Assembly (NCBI GenBank): GCA_035651455.1
Contig: DASRFR010000029.1
Location: forward strand, 310,001 to 374,000
Reading direction: 5' to 3'
Origin: DASRFR01 sp035651455
Lineage (GTDB): Bacteria > Acidobacteriota > Terriglobia > Terriglobales > Acidobacteriaceae
DNA length: 64,000 nt
Part shown: positions 23,671 to 33,017 of the stretch, piece after piece
Position numbering within the stretch: position 1 is the stretch's first letter
How the letters are laid out: the number at the start of each line of letters is the position of its first letter
The notes under the pieces: model-generated
Database searches by the model: none
What the model was told of the DNA's origin: nothing
Seen by the model: the letters and a program-made list of their open reading frames with translations, nothing else
Position numbers and translations under genes: made by a program

Positions 23671-25151
23671 TGACGCTCCGCCGGATGTTGGCCCAGCGCC
23701 ACTGATGGCGTAGGCCTCATCGCGATTTCGTGTGCACCGGCAAGCATGCCGTCCAGGTCGGATCGAGAGTAGTATTTTCCGCGCAAAATCACCGCCGAGA
23801 TCTTAGTTGTATTGTGAATGTCTTCGATGGGATTGCCATCCAACAACACCAGATCGGCAAAATGGCCCGGCTCCACCACCCCGTACTTGTCCAGCTTGAT
23901 GAGAAATAATGCTGGATAGAATGTCGCGGCTTGCAGGGCTTCGGTATTGCTGAATCCTGCTTTAACCAGCAGCTCAAGTTCGTCGTGCAGGCTGAAGCCG
24001 GGATAGACGTATGGGTCGGGACCATCGGTTCCCGCCATGAACGGAACGCCGATGCGATGCATCGCACGTACCAGTTCGATGTAGCGGCTCGATAGCGTTT
24101 GCATATCCGACAACTCGTTGGGAGCCGCTTGCGTGTGCAGTTTCGCGGAATCCCATTCGGCATGAGCCCACGCCGGCACGTATTTTAGCCGCGGATCGTC
24201 GGCCATTCCCGGATCCGCCATCCGGGCACTCGCTTGCCACCATACCAACGTGGGTACCTGGTAGGTGTTGTTATCCGCTAATTCGAGAAACAATGTGTCC
24301 GCTTTTTCTGCATTGTAAGTCGCCAGGATCTTGCGGTTAACCCTCGCGTTTTCCGGTTGATCTTGCTTTGCCGTGGCATTCAGCAACTCCTGACGCAATT
24401 GGCTTTCCTGCGACGAACACGCAAGCAGGACTCCACTCAGATGCTCTATGCTGCGTTGTCCTGAAATGGCCGCCTCGCCGACGCTCACCGATTCCGGAAC
24501 GTGTCCTACCAGGCGCATGCGGAGGTTGTAGCTTTCCTTCGCTATCGCAATATAGGCGTCGTGGGGCACGCCGGATAACACTTTCACAAAGTCAACGCCC
24601 CGGCGGTGAAGGCTCCGAACCGCCTCCTCCCCCTCCGCGGGCGTATTCACCGGAATCACTTGCGGGTCTTGCTTTAGTCCATTTTCGGATTTGCGCCCGT
24701 CGAGACAGGGGCCCGCGAACAGAATTGTTGGTCCCGGCAATTCGCCGCGTTCAATGCGATCATGTCGCTGCTGCAGAAGGTCGGGATCGCCTCCCATATC
24801 GCGAATTCCCGTAACTCCGTTCGCCACGTAAAGGGGATAGATGACGTTTTCATCCCACGCCGCAGCCGGACCGCCGCCGCTATGCACGTGCATATCCCAA
24901 AGCCCGGGAATCAGGTATTTTCCATTGCCGTTGACTACCCGCACTGCGCGGCCTTCTTCAATAAATCCGAATCTCGCGATTGCCTGAATTTTCCCGTCCT
25001 TCACTACAACCGTGGAGTTACGCTGCACCTGGCCCGTGCGTGTATTAACGATATTGACGTTGGTGAGGACCAGTGTGTTCGTGGACGGTTTTACGAGTAC
25101 TTGCGCGTAGACGAGGGTACCGACAAATAAAACAACAAGAAACGCCCGCAT
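23667..25151 (-). CDS. secreted amidohydrolase family protein
   Basis: A 494-aa metal-dependent hydrolase of the amidohydrolase superfamily. The ATG at 25151 is chosen because GGGAG precedes it by six bases and it begins a clean signal peptide (MRAFLVVLFVGTLVYA|Q). The metal site is visible as LIPGLWDMHVHSGGG (the HxH pair), a Lys/His region around VDFVKVL and GHVPESV, HLSG, and the Asp of MAGTDGPDPY. The C-terminal beta part (DKYGVVEPGHFADLVLLDGNPIEDI) is typical of imidazolonepropionase/prolidase-like members. The substrate is unknown; periplasmic dipeptide or cyclic amide hydrolysis is plausible. Confidence 0.88.
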   Translation of the reverse strand: MRAFLVVLFVGTLVYAQVLVKPSTNTLVLTNVNIVNTRTGQVQRNSTVVVKDGKIQAIARFGFIEEGRAVRVVNGNGKYLIPGLWDMHVHSGGGPAAAWDENVIYPLYVANGVTGIRDMGGDPDLLQQRHDRIERGELPGPTILFAGPCLDGRKSENGLKQDPQVIPVNTPAEGEEAVRSLHRRGVDFVKVLSGVPHDAYIAIAKESYNLRMRLVGHVPESVSVGEAAISGQRSIEHLSGVLLACSSQESQLRQELLNATAKQDQPENARVNRKILATYNAEKADTLFLELADNNTYQVPTLVWWQASARMADPGMADDPRLKYVPAWAHAEWDSAKLHTQAAPNELSDMQTLSSRYIELVRAMHRIGVPFMAGTDGPDPYVYPGFSLHDELELLVKAGFSNTEALQAATFYPALFLIKLDKYGVVEPGHFADLVLLDGNPIEDIHNTTKISAVILRGKYYSRSDLDGMLAGAHEIAMRPTPSVALGQHPAERQ

Positions 25152-25198
25152 GCAAAACTCCCGAAAGCGTTCCAACAGAGGAGGGATTGCGCGCCACT

Positions 25199-26209
25199 TT
25201 ACTGCCGGGCAGCGACAGAGTCAAACAAATTCAGAAAGTGCAGTTTTCTCCCGGCAGGAAGGAAGGAAGCTTCAAAAGAATTGCGCGCCAGTTCTCGCAG
25301 ATGTTCGTCCGTAAAGCCGAACCTATCCTGGACTAATTGGTATTCGCATGCCAAAGAGGTTTGGAACATCCCAGGATCGTCGCTGTTCAGCGTGATCATC
25401 AGGCCGTGATCGAAAAAGCTCTTGACGGGGTGTTGCGCCAGGCTTGTGCAACAGTTGGTTCTGAGGTTGCTGGTAACGCAAACTTCAATCGGAATCTGGC
25501 GCTGTGACAATTCTTCCAGCAGTTCGGAATCTCTGCCCGCGGTCAGGGCGTGGCCAAGACGTTCAGCCCTCAGATTCAGGGCTCCCCAAATCGACTCGGG
25601 CCCCGCAGTCTCTCCCGCGTGGGCGGTCAGGTGTAACCCTTGGTCCGCGGCGTAGGAGTATACATCGCGGAATAGCTCAGGCGGGCCTTTTAGCTCGTCA
25701 CCCCCAATACCGAAGGCAACTACGTTGCGGTCGCGACACCGGGCGGCTAATTCCGCCACGGCCTGCGCCTTCTCGGCCCCGAACTGACGCACCGCATCGA
25801 AAATCCATAACAAGGAAACGCCAAAGTCGCGCTCTCCGCGCTCGCGACCACGCTCCAAACTTTCGAAGATTGCGGCAAAGTCCTGCTTCCGCCAGAGACA
25901 CACGCCAACCGAAACGATGACTTCGGCATGCAGAACGTTTTGCTTGCGCAACTGCTGCATCAGCGCATACGTAATGAATTCGTAGTCCTCGGGCGTTCTC
26001 AGATGTGCGGTGATGTTCTTGAATGCTGTCAGGAAGCCGGGGAAATCGCGGTACTCGTATAAACGCTCAACTTCGTCCGCCTCCGCCGCACTCCCGTGAC
26101 GGCGAATCAACTCGCGAAGCGTGTCCGGCTCGATGGAACCCTCCAGGTGCAGGTGCAGCTCGGCCTTTGGAAGAGAAAGGATCAAAGCACTCGGGGAAGG
26201 CGTTTCCAT
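25199..26209 (-). CDS. adenosine deaminase-like enzyme
   Basis: A 336-aa member of the adenosine/adenine/aminodeoxyfutalosine deaminase family. Zinc ligands are in LPKAELHLHLEGSIEP (HxH near residues 18-20). The catalytic HAGE is near 200, and the second Asp pair is NSDDPGMF. The frame continues 69 codons further upstream, but that part has no family likeness and runs against the permease stop, so the ATG at 26209 is preferred although its ribosome binding site is weak. The specificity (adenosine, adenine, or aminodeoxyfutalosine in menaquinone synthesis) cannot be decided from motifs. Confidence 0.88.
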   Translation of the reverse strand: METPSPSALILSLPKAELHLHLEGSIEPDTLRELIRRHGSAAEADEVERLYEYRDFPGFLTAFKNITAHLRTPEDYEFITYALMQQLRKQNVLHAEVIVSVGVCLWRKQDFAAIFESLERGRERGERDFGVSLLWIFDAVRQFGAEKAQAVAELAARCRDRNVVAFGIGGDELKGPPELFRDVYSYAADQGLHLTAHAGETAGPESIWGALNLRAERLGHALTAGRDSELLEELSQRQIPIEVCVTSNLRTNCCTSLAQHPVKSFFDHGLMITLNSDDPGMFQTSLACEYQLVQDRFGFTDEHLRELARNSFEASFLPAGRKLHFLNLFDSVAARQ

Positions 26210-26286
26210 GAGAAACTCAGCTTCGAAACGGCAGCCGATCGTGATATCGGATCGCCCTTCCAATTCCGAAAGGCGCATTCGGATTT

Positions 26287-27867
26287 CTATCGCTGTCCGG
26301 CAGCAAATTCGCTGTGATGGCGGCTGTAAAAATAATAGATGAGCAACCCCAGTCCCAGCCAGACCACAAAGCGAATCCAGGTGATAACGGTCAGGCCGGT
26401 CATGAGGCCACCACACAACACGATTGAGATCAGAGGGAACCAGGGCACGAACGGCACGCGGAAGGCGCGCTGGCGGTCAGGCTGGCGTCTGCGCAGAAGA
26501 ATCACTCCAAGCGAGACCAGTACGAAGGCAAACAGCGTGCCGATATTGGAGAGGTCGGCAGCGTCACTGATCGCGAAAATGCCCGCAGGAATACCTACCG
26601 CGAAACCCGCGATCCAGGTAGAAATGTGGGGCGTCATGAAGCGCTTGTGCACCGCGGAAAAAATGCGCGGGAACAGACCATCGCGCGACATGGCATACCA
26701 GATTCTCGCCTGACCATATTGAAAAACCAGCAACGACGAGATCATGCCCATCAACGCACCCAGCACAATCACCGCCTGCGCGAACTTGCTGGCGCCCAGA
26801 TGCTGTAGCGCGTAAGCCACGGGCGCTTCCGCCGCCTCGCCCGAAACAAACGTCGTGTACTTCATCATTCCGAGCAGCACCACCGATACGCCCACGTAGA
26901 GCAATGTGCAGACAATGAGCGAACCTATGATTCCGACGGGCAAATCGCGTTGCGGATTCTTAGCCTCCTCCGCCGCCGTCGAGACCGAATCGAAACCAAT
27001 GTAGGTGAAGAAAACGATCGCCCCGCCAGTGACGATCCCTCCAAAACCGGAGGGCGCAAACGGTTTCCAGTTGGCCGGGCTCACCAGCATCCCACCCACG
27101 ACCAGGAAAATCAGGATGGCGCCGATCTTCACGGCGACCATCACATTGTTAGCCTCCGCGGATTCTTTCACCCCGCGCACCAACAGGACGGTGAGAATGA
27201 AGACGATTATGAAGGCGGGAAAATTGAAGTAAGACCCTGTCCAGTGACCCGACTCCCACACAGGGGTTGACCATCGATCCGGCAGGGGAACTCCAAATTG
27301 TGCCAATTGCGACTTGGTGTACGCCCCGAATCCGATGGCCACGACCACGTTGCTGACCACGTACTCGAGAATCAGGTCCCAGCCGATAATCCATGCGAAG
27401 ATCTCGCCTAATGTCGCGTATGAATACGTGTAAGCGCTGCCCGCAATCGGGATCATCGATGCCAGTTCCGCGTAGCACAACCCGGCAAAGCTGCACGCGA
27501 TCGCCACCAGGAAAAACGAAATTGCGATAGAAGGCCCGGCTGGAGGTCGCCCATGCATCAACGCGCCCGCTGTGCCGCCGGTGCGCAGGAAGTTGGCGAT
27601 CAGATCGAGAACCTGCGCGTGCAAAATAGAAGGGGCTTCGAAGTGTTCCCCGGCCGCCGCCGTCCCGGTGAGAACGAAAATTCCCGAACCAATGATCGCG
27701 CCGATCCCCAGCGCCATCAGCGACCAGGGGCCCAGAGTCTTCTTGAGCCGGTGTTCCGGTTCGTCCGCCTCGGAGATCAGCTTGTCAATCGATTTGCAAC
27801 ACAGAAGCTGATTGCTCGAAGACGGGGGTTCCGTTTGTTTGGACGGTTCGGTGGATGCTTGTGGCAA
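26287..27867 (-). CDS. APC family amino acid permease (CAT-like)
   Basis: A 526-aa transporter with about 12-14 helices, resembling cationic amino acid transporters. The first helix carries the substrate loop ALGIGAIIGSGIFVLTG and the sixth helix FFTYIGFDSVSTAAEEAKNP. I start it at the TTG at 27867, because AAAAGGGG lies five bases upstream and no ATG or GTG is available before the first helix; the frame is open further. An insertion of about 30 residues (APSILHAQVLDLIANFLRTG and following) separates helix 1 from helix 2. The C-terminus ends in a short His/Tyr-rich tail (YYFYSRHHSEF). Confidence 0.9.
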   Translation of the reverse strand: MPQASTEPSKQTEPPSSSNQLLCCKSIDKLISEADEPEHRLKKTLGPWSLMALGIGAIIGSGIFVLTGTAAAGEHFEAPSILHAQVLDLIANFLRTGGTAGALMHGRPPAGPSIAISFFLVAIACSFAGLCYAELASMIPIAGSAYTYSYATLGEIFAWIIGWDLILEYVVSNVVVAIGFGAYTKSQLAQFGVPLPDRWSTPVWESGHWTGSYFNFPAFIIVFILTVLLVRGVKESAEANNVMVAVKIGAILIFLVVGGMLVSPANWKPFAPSGFGGIVTGGAIVFFTYIGFDSVSTAAEEAKNPQRDLPVGIIGSLIVCTLLYVGVSVVLLGMMKYTTFVSGEAAEAPVAYALQHLGASKFAQAVIVLGALMGMISSLLVFQYGQARIWYAMSRDGLFPRIFSAVHKRFMTPHISTWIAGFAVGIPAGIFAISDAADLSNIGTLFAFVLVSLGVILLRRRQPDRQRAFRVPFVPWFPLISIVLCGGLMTGLTVITWIRFVVWLGLGLLIYYFYSRHHSEFAAGQR

Positions 27868-27979
27868 TGAGGCCCCTTTTGGCGTACTGGCCCCGATTCT
27901 ATGCAAAGTGGCGCAGGGCGGCAAGCGTGGTTACAGCGGTCAGTGTGGACATATGTCGCCGGACCAGGCGAGGTATGCT

Positions 27980-29392
27980 TCAGTCGCCGACTCCGGAGAG
28001 CGCAATCACCTGTGGCTTGGAAGAGGCGCTGTCCTGAAGCGTCACCGTACCGGAGTGCGTGCCTTTCGATTGCGGCGAGAAGGTTGCGCTGATTTTGCAG
28101 CTCCCTCCGGCCTGCACCTTCGCCCGGCAGGAAGTCTTCATCCCGAACTGGCCCGTCACTTTCATCGAACCTATGTTGAGGGTGGCCGTGCCCGTGTTCG
28201 TCAGGGTTACGACCTGGGGCTGGCTGGTGGTGCCTACCTTCTGGGTCTTGAAAGTGAGGGGAGTGGAGGGGGAAAAACTGACAACCCCGGTATTCAGATG
28301 AGTGACCACGGCATTTCCGAAATAGTTCGCAACCACTAAATCAATCAGGCCATCGCCATTCATGTCGGTGGGGAACGAGCCCGCGCCACCTCCCGCTTGA
28401 AAATTGGTGAACGAGCGGAACGTTCCATCGCCATTGCCCAGGAATACGCTGGCGATGTTTGAATAAAGCCCCGTGGTTATGACGAAGTCCGTGTTGCCGT
28501 CGTGGTTGAAATCGGCAGACTGGATGACAGCCGGAAATGAGGCCGGAACAATGGAACGTTGTTGAAGCGTGCCTTCGCCGTTCCCCAGGAAAATCGTGAC
28601 CTGCCCAGATAAGGGCAAGTCGACGGCAACGTCCATATTCTGGTCGTTATTGAAGTCGGCAATGGCCATGTCGTTTGGGGAAGACGAGGTGCTGTAACTC
28701 GCGCCGAGCCGAAAGGTGCCATCGCCATTGCCCAGGAGCATTTGAATGGAATCGGAACCCCCGGTGGTTTCACCGGCAACCACATCCATGTTGCCGCTAG
28801 TGGTGAAGTGCCCGGCGGCGGCAACATAGGTGGGCATTGGCAATTGGGTGTTGATCGGAGGACGAAATGTTCCATCGCCATTGCCGAGAAGTACGGAAAT
28901 ACAAGCGCAGGATACCGAGTCGACGGACGCGTAAATGTCGGGGAACCCGTCATTGTTAAAATCCGCTGTTGCCAGGAAGTAGACACTTCCGGGCAGCGAA
29001 AACGGTTGCGCGGAGGAGAATGTCCCATCGCCCCGTCCAAGTAAGACACTGAAACCTTCGGGGAGGGTCGAGACAACCAGATCCAGAATCCCTTTTTGCC
29101 TAAGGTCCGCAGCGGAGATAAACTCCGGGTTGACTCCGACCGAATAGACCGTTGGTGCCTTGAATGTCCCATCACCATTGCCGAGAAGAACGGCCACGCT
29201 GTTGCTGCCGTAGAGAGTCACAGCAGCATCCTGCTTACCATCTCCGGTGAAGTCCCCGAAAGCTATGTGGTAGGGCTCTCCCGCAATCGGTACACCAGTC
29301 CTGAATTCGAATTGGGCGTGAAGAAAGGGGGTAGATAGGGTGAGTACGGCGATCAGCAAGACGATTGAACGAACTGAACCCTTCCGACGCAT
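27980..29392 (-). CDS. secreted FG-GAP/VCBS repeat protein with C-terminal choice-of-anchor D domain
   Basis: A 470-aa exported protein with a signal peptide (cleavage near PFLHA|QFEF). About seven FG-GAP/VCBS repeats follow, each built on VLLGNGDGTF and ADFNNDG...D, residues 40-375; they should form a calcium-binding beta-propeller. The C-terminal 100 residues form an ASH/choice-of-anchor D domain (LTFKTQKVGTTSQPQVVTLT; TNTGTATLNIGSMKVTG; SCKISATFSPQSKGTHSGTV). GGGAGG stands eight bases before the ATG. Such proteins are extracellular or cell-surface; the function is unknown. The repeated GGNGDGTF codons make the gene internally repetitive. Confidence 0.9.
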   Translation of the reverse strand: MRRKGSVRSIVLLIAVLTLSTPFLHAQFEFRTGVPIAGEPYHIAFGDFTGDGKQDAAVTLYGSNSVAVLLGNGDGTFKAPTVYSVGVNPEFISAADLRQKGILDLVVSTLPEGFSVLLGRGDGTFSSAQPFSLPGSVYFLATADFNNDGFPDIYASVDSVSCACISVLLGNGDGTFRPPINTQLPMPTYVAAAGHFTTSGNMDVVAGETTGGSDSIQMLLGNGDGTFRLGASYSTSSSPNDMAIADFNNDQNMDVAVDLPLSGQVTIFLGNGEGTLQQRSIVPASFPAVIQSADFNHDGNTDFVITTGLYSNIASVFLGNGDGTFRSFTNFQAGGGAGSFPTDMNGDGLIDLVVANYFGNAVVTHLNTGVVSFSPSTPLTFKTQKVGTTSQPQVVTLTNTGTATLNIGSMKVTGQFGMKTSCRAKVQAGGSCKISATFSPQSKGTHSGTVTLQDSASSKPQVIALSGVGD

Positions 29393-29483
29393 CGGACCAC
29401 CTCCCGGCGTGTTTACGCGTCATAGGCTAACGCCAACTCTCGGCATTCGCGCCACGACTAGGGTTCACATGGGTTTAGCACGC

Positions 29484-29520
29484 AGCCGGGCTGGCTTCGA
29501 AACAACGGGTCGGCCCGGCT
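29484..29520. other. inverted repeat after the small basic gene
   Basis: AGCCGGGC (29484-29491) and GCCCGGCT (29513-29520) form an 8-bp stem with a 21-base loop, 31 bases after the stop at 29551 on the minus strand. It may end the 53-aa gene, but no U-tract follows. The rest of 29393-29550 shows nothing further except the FG-GAP gene ribosome binding site. Confidence 0.3.
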
Positions 29521-29550
29521 GAAATGCTGAATGCTGAAGGTCAAAGCTCG

Positions 29551-29712
29551 TTACCGCTTCGATTGTCCGCGTACCAGCTTCTTCACTTTGCGCTTTTTCG
29601 AGCCGCGCGGGTAATCGCGCTTGGCGAGCGGCTTGGTGGTCGCGCGCTTCTTACGTGCGGTGCGCTTGGCCTGCTTACGCTCTTCCTTGCTGAGTGTCTT
29701 GGTATTTGCCAT
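29551..29712 (-). CDS. 53-aa highly basic protein
   Basis: A 53-residue protein, too short for usual ORF cut-offs: it begins MANTKTLSKEERKQAKR and ends LVRGQSKR, and about half of its residues are Lys or Arg. The pattern KKRATTKPLAKRDYPRGSKK resembles small ribosome- or nucleic-acid-associated proteins found as conserved hypotheticals in Acidobacteriota. A GAGGAA lies 14 bases before the ATG. It sits between the uvrD stop and the FG-GAP gene. RNA or DNA binding is inferred from charge only. Confidence 0.7.
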   Translation of the reverse strand: MANTKTLSKEERKQAKRTARKKRATTKPLAKRDYPRGSKKRKVKKLVRGQSKR

Positions 29713-29826
29713 GAATGATGATCAGTTCCTCGTAATTTGTTTGCACTAACGGGTCTGCCGGCGGCGACGGTAGTTCGCCTATAGCAGACTGCATCTGAAA
29801 CTCATCGCGAGAAGCTGAAACCCGTC

Positions 29827-32517
29827 TTACGCTTTCTCGAGCTGAGCGTACTTCTCCACTAGTTTCTTCAATCCGAATCTGGGAAATTGTACCGTAATCT
29901 TCGCCTCTTCACCTTCTCCCTCGCGCCGGTAGACCGTTCCCTCACCGTATTTGGGATGGCGGACCCGCTGGCCGGGACGAAATCCGCGCTTACCAGTGGG
30001 CTCCTCGACAGGCACTCGCGGAAGGTGGAACTTTTTCCCGCGAGACGCGAAGAACTCGGCAATGTTGTCGATGGAATTGTAACGGCTGCCGGCGGGCGCT
30101 GGGACTTTCGGCTTGCTCGGCGAATTGCCTCGGTTCCAACTCGCGCTCTGATCTTCGTTTTCGTAGTCGTAATGTCCGCCACTGTGATCGTGTTCTTGGC
30201 GGGGGTTGCCCACGAACGAGGTGCGTGATTCATTCATCGTCCGCGAGTATTCTGAACGGCGCGGTCTCGGCGAGCCAACATCCTCGATGAGTTCCGTCGG
30301 TATTTCTTCCAGAAAGCGCGATGGCACGCTGGCCTCGGGCAGATCGGTCCCATACCTCCGCCGGTACACGGCACGCGACACGATCAGCGTGTCCATAGCC
30401 CGGGTCATCCCGACGTAGCACAGGCGGCGCTCTTCCTCGATGTCATCGGGCTGCAGCATGGTGCGGGAGTGCGGGAAGAGACCTTCCTCGAGCCCACAAA
30501 GGAAGACGACCGGGAATTCCAGCCCCTTTGCGGAATGCAAGGTCATGAGTGTGATCTGCGCTCCTGCGTCGTATTGATCAGCATCGCTGACCAGGGCGGC
30601 ATGATCGAGAAATTCATCGAGACTTTCGCCGCGGTCTTTGGAATCCATGGCAGCGTTGACCAGTTCGCGCAGGTTCTCAATGCGCGAGTAAGCTTCCGGC
30701 GTGTCCTCTTCTTCGAGCAGCTTGATGTAGCCGGTACGATCGATCAGGAACTTGAGCACCTCCGCCGTACTCGCCGGACCACCGGGGGCGCGGAAACCCT
30801 CTTCCGCCTTCTCGCCCTCTAGGTGACCAACTGCGTCCGCCATTCTGATGTCCGCGATGGGAGCTTGCTTCGAGATTTCTTCCTGTGTATCTTCCGGATC
30901 GCCGAAGTCGAAAGCCGCTGTATCGAAAGCGGTGGGGTCGAACTCCGTGTCGTCTCCCGCGGCTCCCGCGATTTCGAGTGCCTGCTCGGCAGATGCTTCC
31001 AGCTGCGCCGTTTGCTGCAGTCGCTCGACGTAAGTACCCACTGCCATGGCACGCGCATCTTCGATCAGATCGCGGAAACTTGTGAGCGCAGCCAGTGCCC
31101 GCGGTGGCAGCAACTGTCTCTGTACCACCTCCCCGATAGCGCCCCACAACGAGAGTCCCGTTTCCAATGCCACGTTTTCGATCGTCTGCAGTGTGGTCTT
31201 GCCGATCCCCCGTGTTGGCGTGTTGATGACTCTGAGCAATGCGATTGAATCATCCGGGTTCTGAATGGCCTTTAGATACGAGATCATGTCCTTGATCTCG
31301 GCGCGTTCGTAGAAGGAAAATCCGCCGACAACGTGATATTTCAACTGGTAGCGCCGCATGGCCTCTTCAAACAGACGCGACTGCGAATTGGTGCGATACA
31401 GCACCGCGGCCCGAGAGTTCTCCCCGCGCTCCAGCGCTTCCCGGAGGTAACGAGATATGAAGTCGGCCGCAAACAGCGCCTCGTTTTCTCCGTCGGGCGC
31501 CTCGTAGTAGCCGATCTTCGAGCCGCCCTGACGTGAAGTCCACAAGTTCTTGCCTTTTCGGCGGAGATTATTCGCCACCACCGCCGACGCTGCCTGGAGA
31601 ATGTTCTGGGTCGAGCGGTAGTTCTGCTCCAGGCGAATGATCTTGGCTTCGGGAAAATCCTTCTCGAACTCCAGAATGTTGCGGATGTCCGCACCGCGCC
31701 AGGAATAGATCGACTGGTCTTCATCGCCGACCGCGCAGACGTTGTGCCGCGTGGCGGCCAGCATGCGCATGAGTTCATATTGCGGACGATTGGTGTCCTG
31801 GTACTCGTCGATCAGGATGTACTGGAAACGGCGGTTGTAGTAGTCGCGCACTTCAGGAACCGCTTTCAGCAGGCGCACGGTTTCCAGCAGCAAGTCATCA
31901 AAGTCCAGTGCATTCGCCTTGCGCAACTCCTTGCGATATTCCTCGTAGATGTGCGCGACCTTCTCTGTCTGCGGATCGCCCGACTGCAAGTAAATCTCCT
32001 GGGGATCGAGCATGTGGTTCTTCGCCCAGGAAATCCTGCCCAACACGGTGCGCGGCGTGAGTTGCTTATCATCCAGTCCCATGCGCCGCACGATGCCCTT
32101 CACCAGTTGCTGCTGGTCTGCTTCGTCATAAATGACAAACTGCCGCGTAAGCCCGATGGGTGGGCCGCCGGGAACTGCCGAAGGAATCTGCAGCTTGTCG
32201 ATGTCGCGCCGCAACACGCGCACGCAGAACGAGTGGAAAGTCGAGATGACCGGCTTTGCGATGGACAATCCGCCGACCAGTTTCTCGACGCGCTCCCCCA
32301 TTTCCGTCGCAGCCTTGTTGGTGAACGTCATGGCCAGAATGGACTCTGGCATGACGCCGACGTTTTCGATCAGGTGCGCAATGCGAAAGGTGATGACGCG
32401 CGTTTTTCCGCTGCCCGCGCCGGCAAGGATCAGGACGGGACCTTCGGTCGTTTCCACTGCTTCGCGTTGTTGCGGATTGAGCTGATCGAGGAAAGACAAG
32501 TGTGCTGCTACCTGCAA
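29827..32517 (-). CDS. pcrA: UvrD/PcrA-type superfamily 1 DNA helicase
   Basis: An 896-aa 3'-5' DNA helicase acting in repair and fork maintenance. All SF1A motifs are present: Q-motif LNPQQREAV, Walker A LAGAGSGKTR (about 31-40), motif Ia FTNKAATEM, Walker B/DEXQD LIDEYQDTNRPQ (about 240), motif III GDEDQSIYSWRGAD, motif IV EQNYRSTQNIL, motif V LMTLHSAKGLEF and motif VI RLCYVGMTRA. An acidic insertion (about 515-590) lies in domain 2B. The C-terminal Tudor-like FRPGQRVRHPKYGEGTVYRR element is that of PcrA/UvrD, which binds RNA polymerase. The longest frame starts at a TTG; the exact start is unsure. Confidence 0.94.
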   Translation of the reverse strand: MQVAAHLSFLDQLNPQQREAVETTEGPVLILAGAGSGKTRVITFRIAHLIENVGVMPESILAMTFTNKAATEMGERVEKLVGGLSIAKPVISTFHSFCVRVLRRDIDKLQIPSAVPGGPPIGLTRQFVIYDEADQQQLVKGIVRRMGLDDKQLTPRTVLGRISWAKNHMLDPQEIYLQSGDPQTEKVAHIYEEYRKELRKANALDFDDLLLETVRLLKAVPEVRDYYNRRFQYILIDEYQDTNRPQYELMRMLAATRHNVCAVGDEDQSIYSWRGADIRNILEFEKDFPEAKIIRLEQNYRSTQNILQAASAVVANNLRRKGKNLWTSRQGGSKIGYYEAPDGENEALFAADFISRYLREALERGENSRAAVLYRTNSQSRLFEEAMRRYQLKYHVVGGFSFYERAEIKDMISYLKAIQNPDDSIALLRVINTPTRGIGKTTLQTIENVALETGLSLWGAIGEVVQRQLLPPRALAALTSFRDLIEDARAMAVGTYVERLQQTAQLEASAEQALEIAGAAGDDTEFDPTAFDTAAFDFGDPEDTQEEISKQAPIADIRMADAVGHLEGEKAEEGFRAPGGPASTAEVLKFLIDRTGYIKLLEEEDTPEAYSRIENLRELVNAAMDSKDRGESLDEFLDHAALVSDADQYDAGAQITLMTLHSAKGLEFPVVFLCGLEEGLFPHSRTMLQPDDIEEERRLCYVGMTRAMDTLIVSRAVYRRRYGTDLPEASVPSRFLEEIPTELIEDVGSPRPRRSEYSRTMNESRTSFVGNPRQEHDHSGGHYDYENEDQSASWNRGNSPSKPKVPAPAGSRYNSIDNIAEFFASRGKKFHLPRVPVEEPTGKRGFRPGQRVRHPKYGEGTVYRREGEGEEAKITVQFPRFGLKKLVEKYAQLEKA

Positions 32518-32530
32518 ATGGAAAATTCCG

Positions 32531-32908
32531 TTATCCGGCTTTCACCGGAGTCCGTGCGGCCTTACATTCGACGCAAGGACACCAATCGCGCAAGAAATTC
32601 CACGAATAAATGCCAAGTTCGTGGCCATCGTTCCAGTTGAACTTGATCGCATATTTCCCGACTGGCTCGGCCGATAGCGGTTTGGCTGCGGGCTTGAACA
32701 TGGGCAGCGCACCTGGCGCGGGCTTGGCTGGCTCTCCCGGCAGGCGCCCTGCCTTCCCGCGCTCGTCGTCACACATAGCGCACGGACACGCGTCCCTGAG
32801 GTATGGGAATGTGTAGCTGGACCTATGGCCGTCCTTCCACTCGATTTCAACCCCGGTACCGGCGGTCAAATTCACTTTCACCGCCTTGGGGTCTGCTGAA
32901 ACTGCCAT
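32531..32908 (-). CDS. DUF971 domain protein (GBBH-like N-terminal domain)
   Basis: A 125-aa protein of the DUF971 family, the zinc-binding fold seen at the N-terminus of gamma-butyrobetaine hydroxylase. It has IEWKDGHRSSYTFPYLRDACPCAMC and, at the end, FNWNDGHELGIYSWNFLRDWCPCVEC. Each copy carries a WxDGH..Y.....LR..CPC..C core, which suggests a duplicated or split zinc site joined by a Pro-rich linker. Stand-alone members are linked with Fe-S cluster carrier genes in some bacteria, but no such gene is next to it here. It is divergent from rpmB and lies 13 bases upstream of the helicase. Confidence 0.82.
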   Translation of the reverse strand: MAVSADPKAVKVNLTAGTGVEIEWKDGHRSSYTFPYLRDACPCAMCDDERGKAGRLPGEPAKPAPGALPMFKPAAKPLSAEPVGKYAIKFNWNDGHELGIYSWNFLRDWCPCVECKAARTPVKAG

Positions 32909-32947
32909 GGTTTCAGTATCGCACGACTCGACACCGTTGCTGGCGCC

Positions 32948-32977
32948 TTGGCCAATTCGCCGGAAATCAGGTAGAAT
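32948..32977 (+). promoter_or_regulatory. rpmB promoter
   Basis: TTGGCC at 32948-32953 and TAGAAT at 32972-32977 are separated by 18 bases. The predicted start near 32984 gives a leader of about 34 bases with GGAGAAG before the rpmB ATG. Confidence 0.5.
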
Positions 32978-33017
32978 CTATGTTTTACCCGTCAGTTCCA
33001 AACCTCTGGAGAAGTCG

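Noticed and set aside
31744..32640. Plus-strand frame opposite the helicase gene (298 aa)
   Set aside because: It has no domain and lies opposite conserved helicase motifs.
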